Source of the DNA: Blastocatellia bacterium
GTDB taxonomy: Bacteria > Acidobacteriota > Blastocatellia > Pyrinomonadales > Pyrinomonadaceae
Direction: 5' to 3'
NCBI GenBank assembly: GCA_003175865.1
Contig: PSRF01000136.1
Span: 1-5,841 of the forward strand
DNA: 5,841 nt
This document shows positions 5,759 through 5,841 of the stretch, one piece after another (the stretch's first letter is position 1; each line of letters starts with the position of its first letter). A program made the position numbers and the translations under genes. Under the pieces are notes generated by a model. The model had not been told where the DNA came from, did no database searches, and saw nothing but the letters and a program-made list of their open reading frames with translations.

Positions 5759-5841
5759 TCACCGCGGCGACGATACCCTATCCGCTATCAACTCTCGAAC
5801 CCAATTACTCTGCGCACAATCGATCACGCTCTTGCCACGCC
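5759..5841 (-). CDS. Possible 3' end of an upstream gene (partial)
   Basis: A minus-strand frame enters at the right edge and ends at a TGA at 5759-5761 after 26 whole codons, reading RGKSVIDCAQSNWVRELIADR and a few more residues. The pattern GKSVIDCA....VRELI resembles the last repeat of an ankyrin-repeat protein (GxSxLDxA......xELL), but the piece is too short to be sure. A second minus frame (ending at a TAA, 5805-5807) is also open for 11 codons and cannot be ruled out as the real end. If this frame is coding, it ends 52 nt before the membrane-protein gene and might belong to the same operon. Confidence 0.35.
   Translation of the reverse strand, partial: RGKSVIDCAQSNWVRELIADRVSSPR

Overview
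The window is a compact bacterial stretch with every supported gene on the minus strand, so transcription runs from the right edge to the left. Base composition is near balanced. No rRNA, tRNA, CRISPR array or transposase is visible. Gene content (a surface-adhesin E-like secreted protein with a long C-terminal extension, a DinB-family protein, a GNAT, an NTF2-like protein, a CbrC-family protein and one unfamiliar small membrane protein) reminds me of soil Acidobacteriota, perhaps class Blastocatellia. This is an impression from remembered protein families, not a demonstrated assignment.

Reading in the direction of transcription: a possible 3' end of an unidentified gene enters at the right edge (5841-5759). 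A short leader with an inverted repeat and a good ribosome binding site follows. Then come six closely packed genes: a small membrane-anchored protein of unknown function (5706-5131), a DinB-family protein whose start overlaps it (5195-4632), a GNAT acetyltransferase (4583-4146), a secreted SnoaL/NTF2-like protein (4094-3597), an ANT(6)/AadK-type aminoglycoside nucleotidyltransferase (3570-2692) and, 3 nt later, a subclass B3 metallo-beta-lactamase resembling FEZ-1 (2688-1798). The gaps are -65, 48, 51, 26 and 3 nt, which suggests a single transcription unit.

After the beta-lactamase gene lies a 110-nt, almost fully self-complementary element (1662-1771), the only conspicuous non-coding structure. 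On the minus strand it is followed by a run of six T, so it may end the operon transcript. Its G-U wobble pairs, however, favour folding of the plus strand, so it may be a mobile or repetitive element (REP/MITE-like) or an RNA in its own right. Beyond it are a CbrC-family zinc protein (1634-1092) and a secreted surface-adhesin E-like protein (981-1, cut by the left edge).

Functionally, the six-gene block looks like a chromosomal stress and detoxification cluster. It pairs two complete antibiotic-resistance-type enzymes (beta-lactam hydrolysis and streptomycin adenylylation) with DinB, GNAT and NTF2-like folds often used for small-molecule modification. Activity on clinical drugs is not shown by the sequence. 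I see no undescribed defence or mobile system. The best candidates for novelty are the hairpin element, the pairing of the two resistance-type genes, and the unassigned membrane protein.
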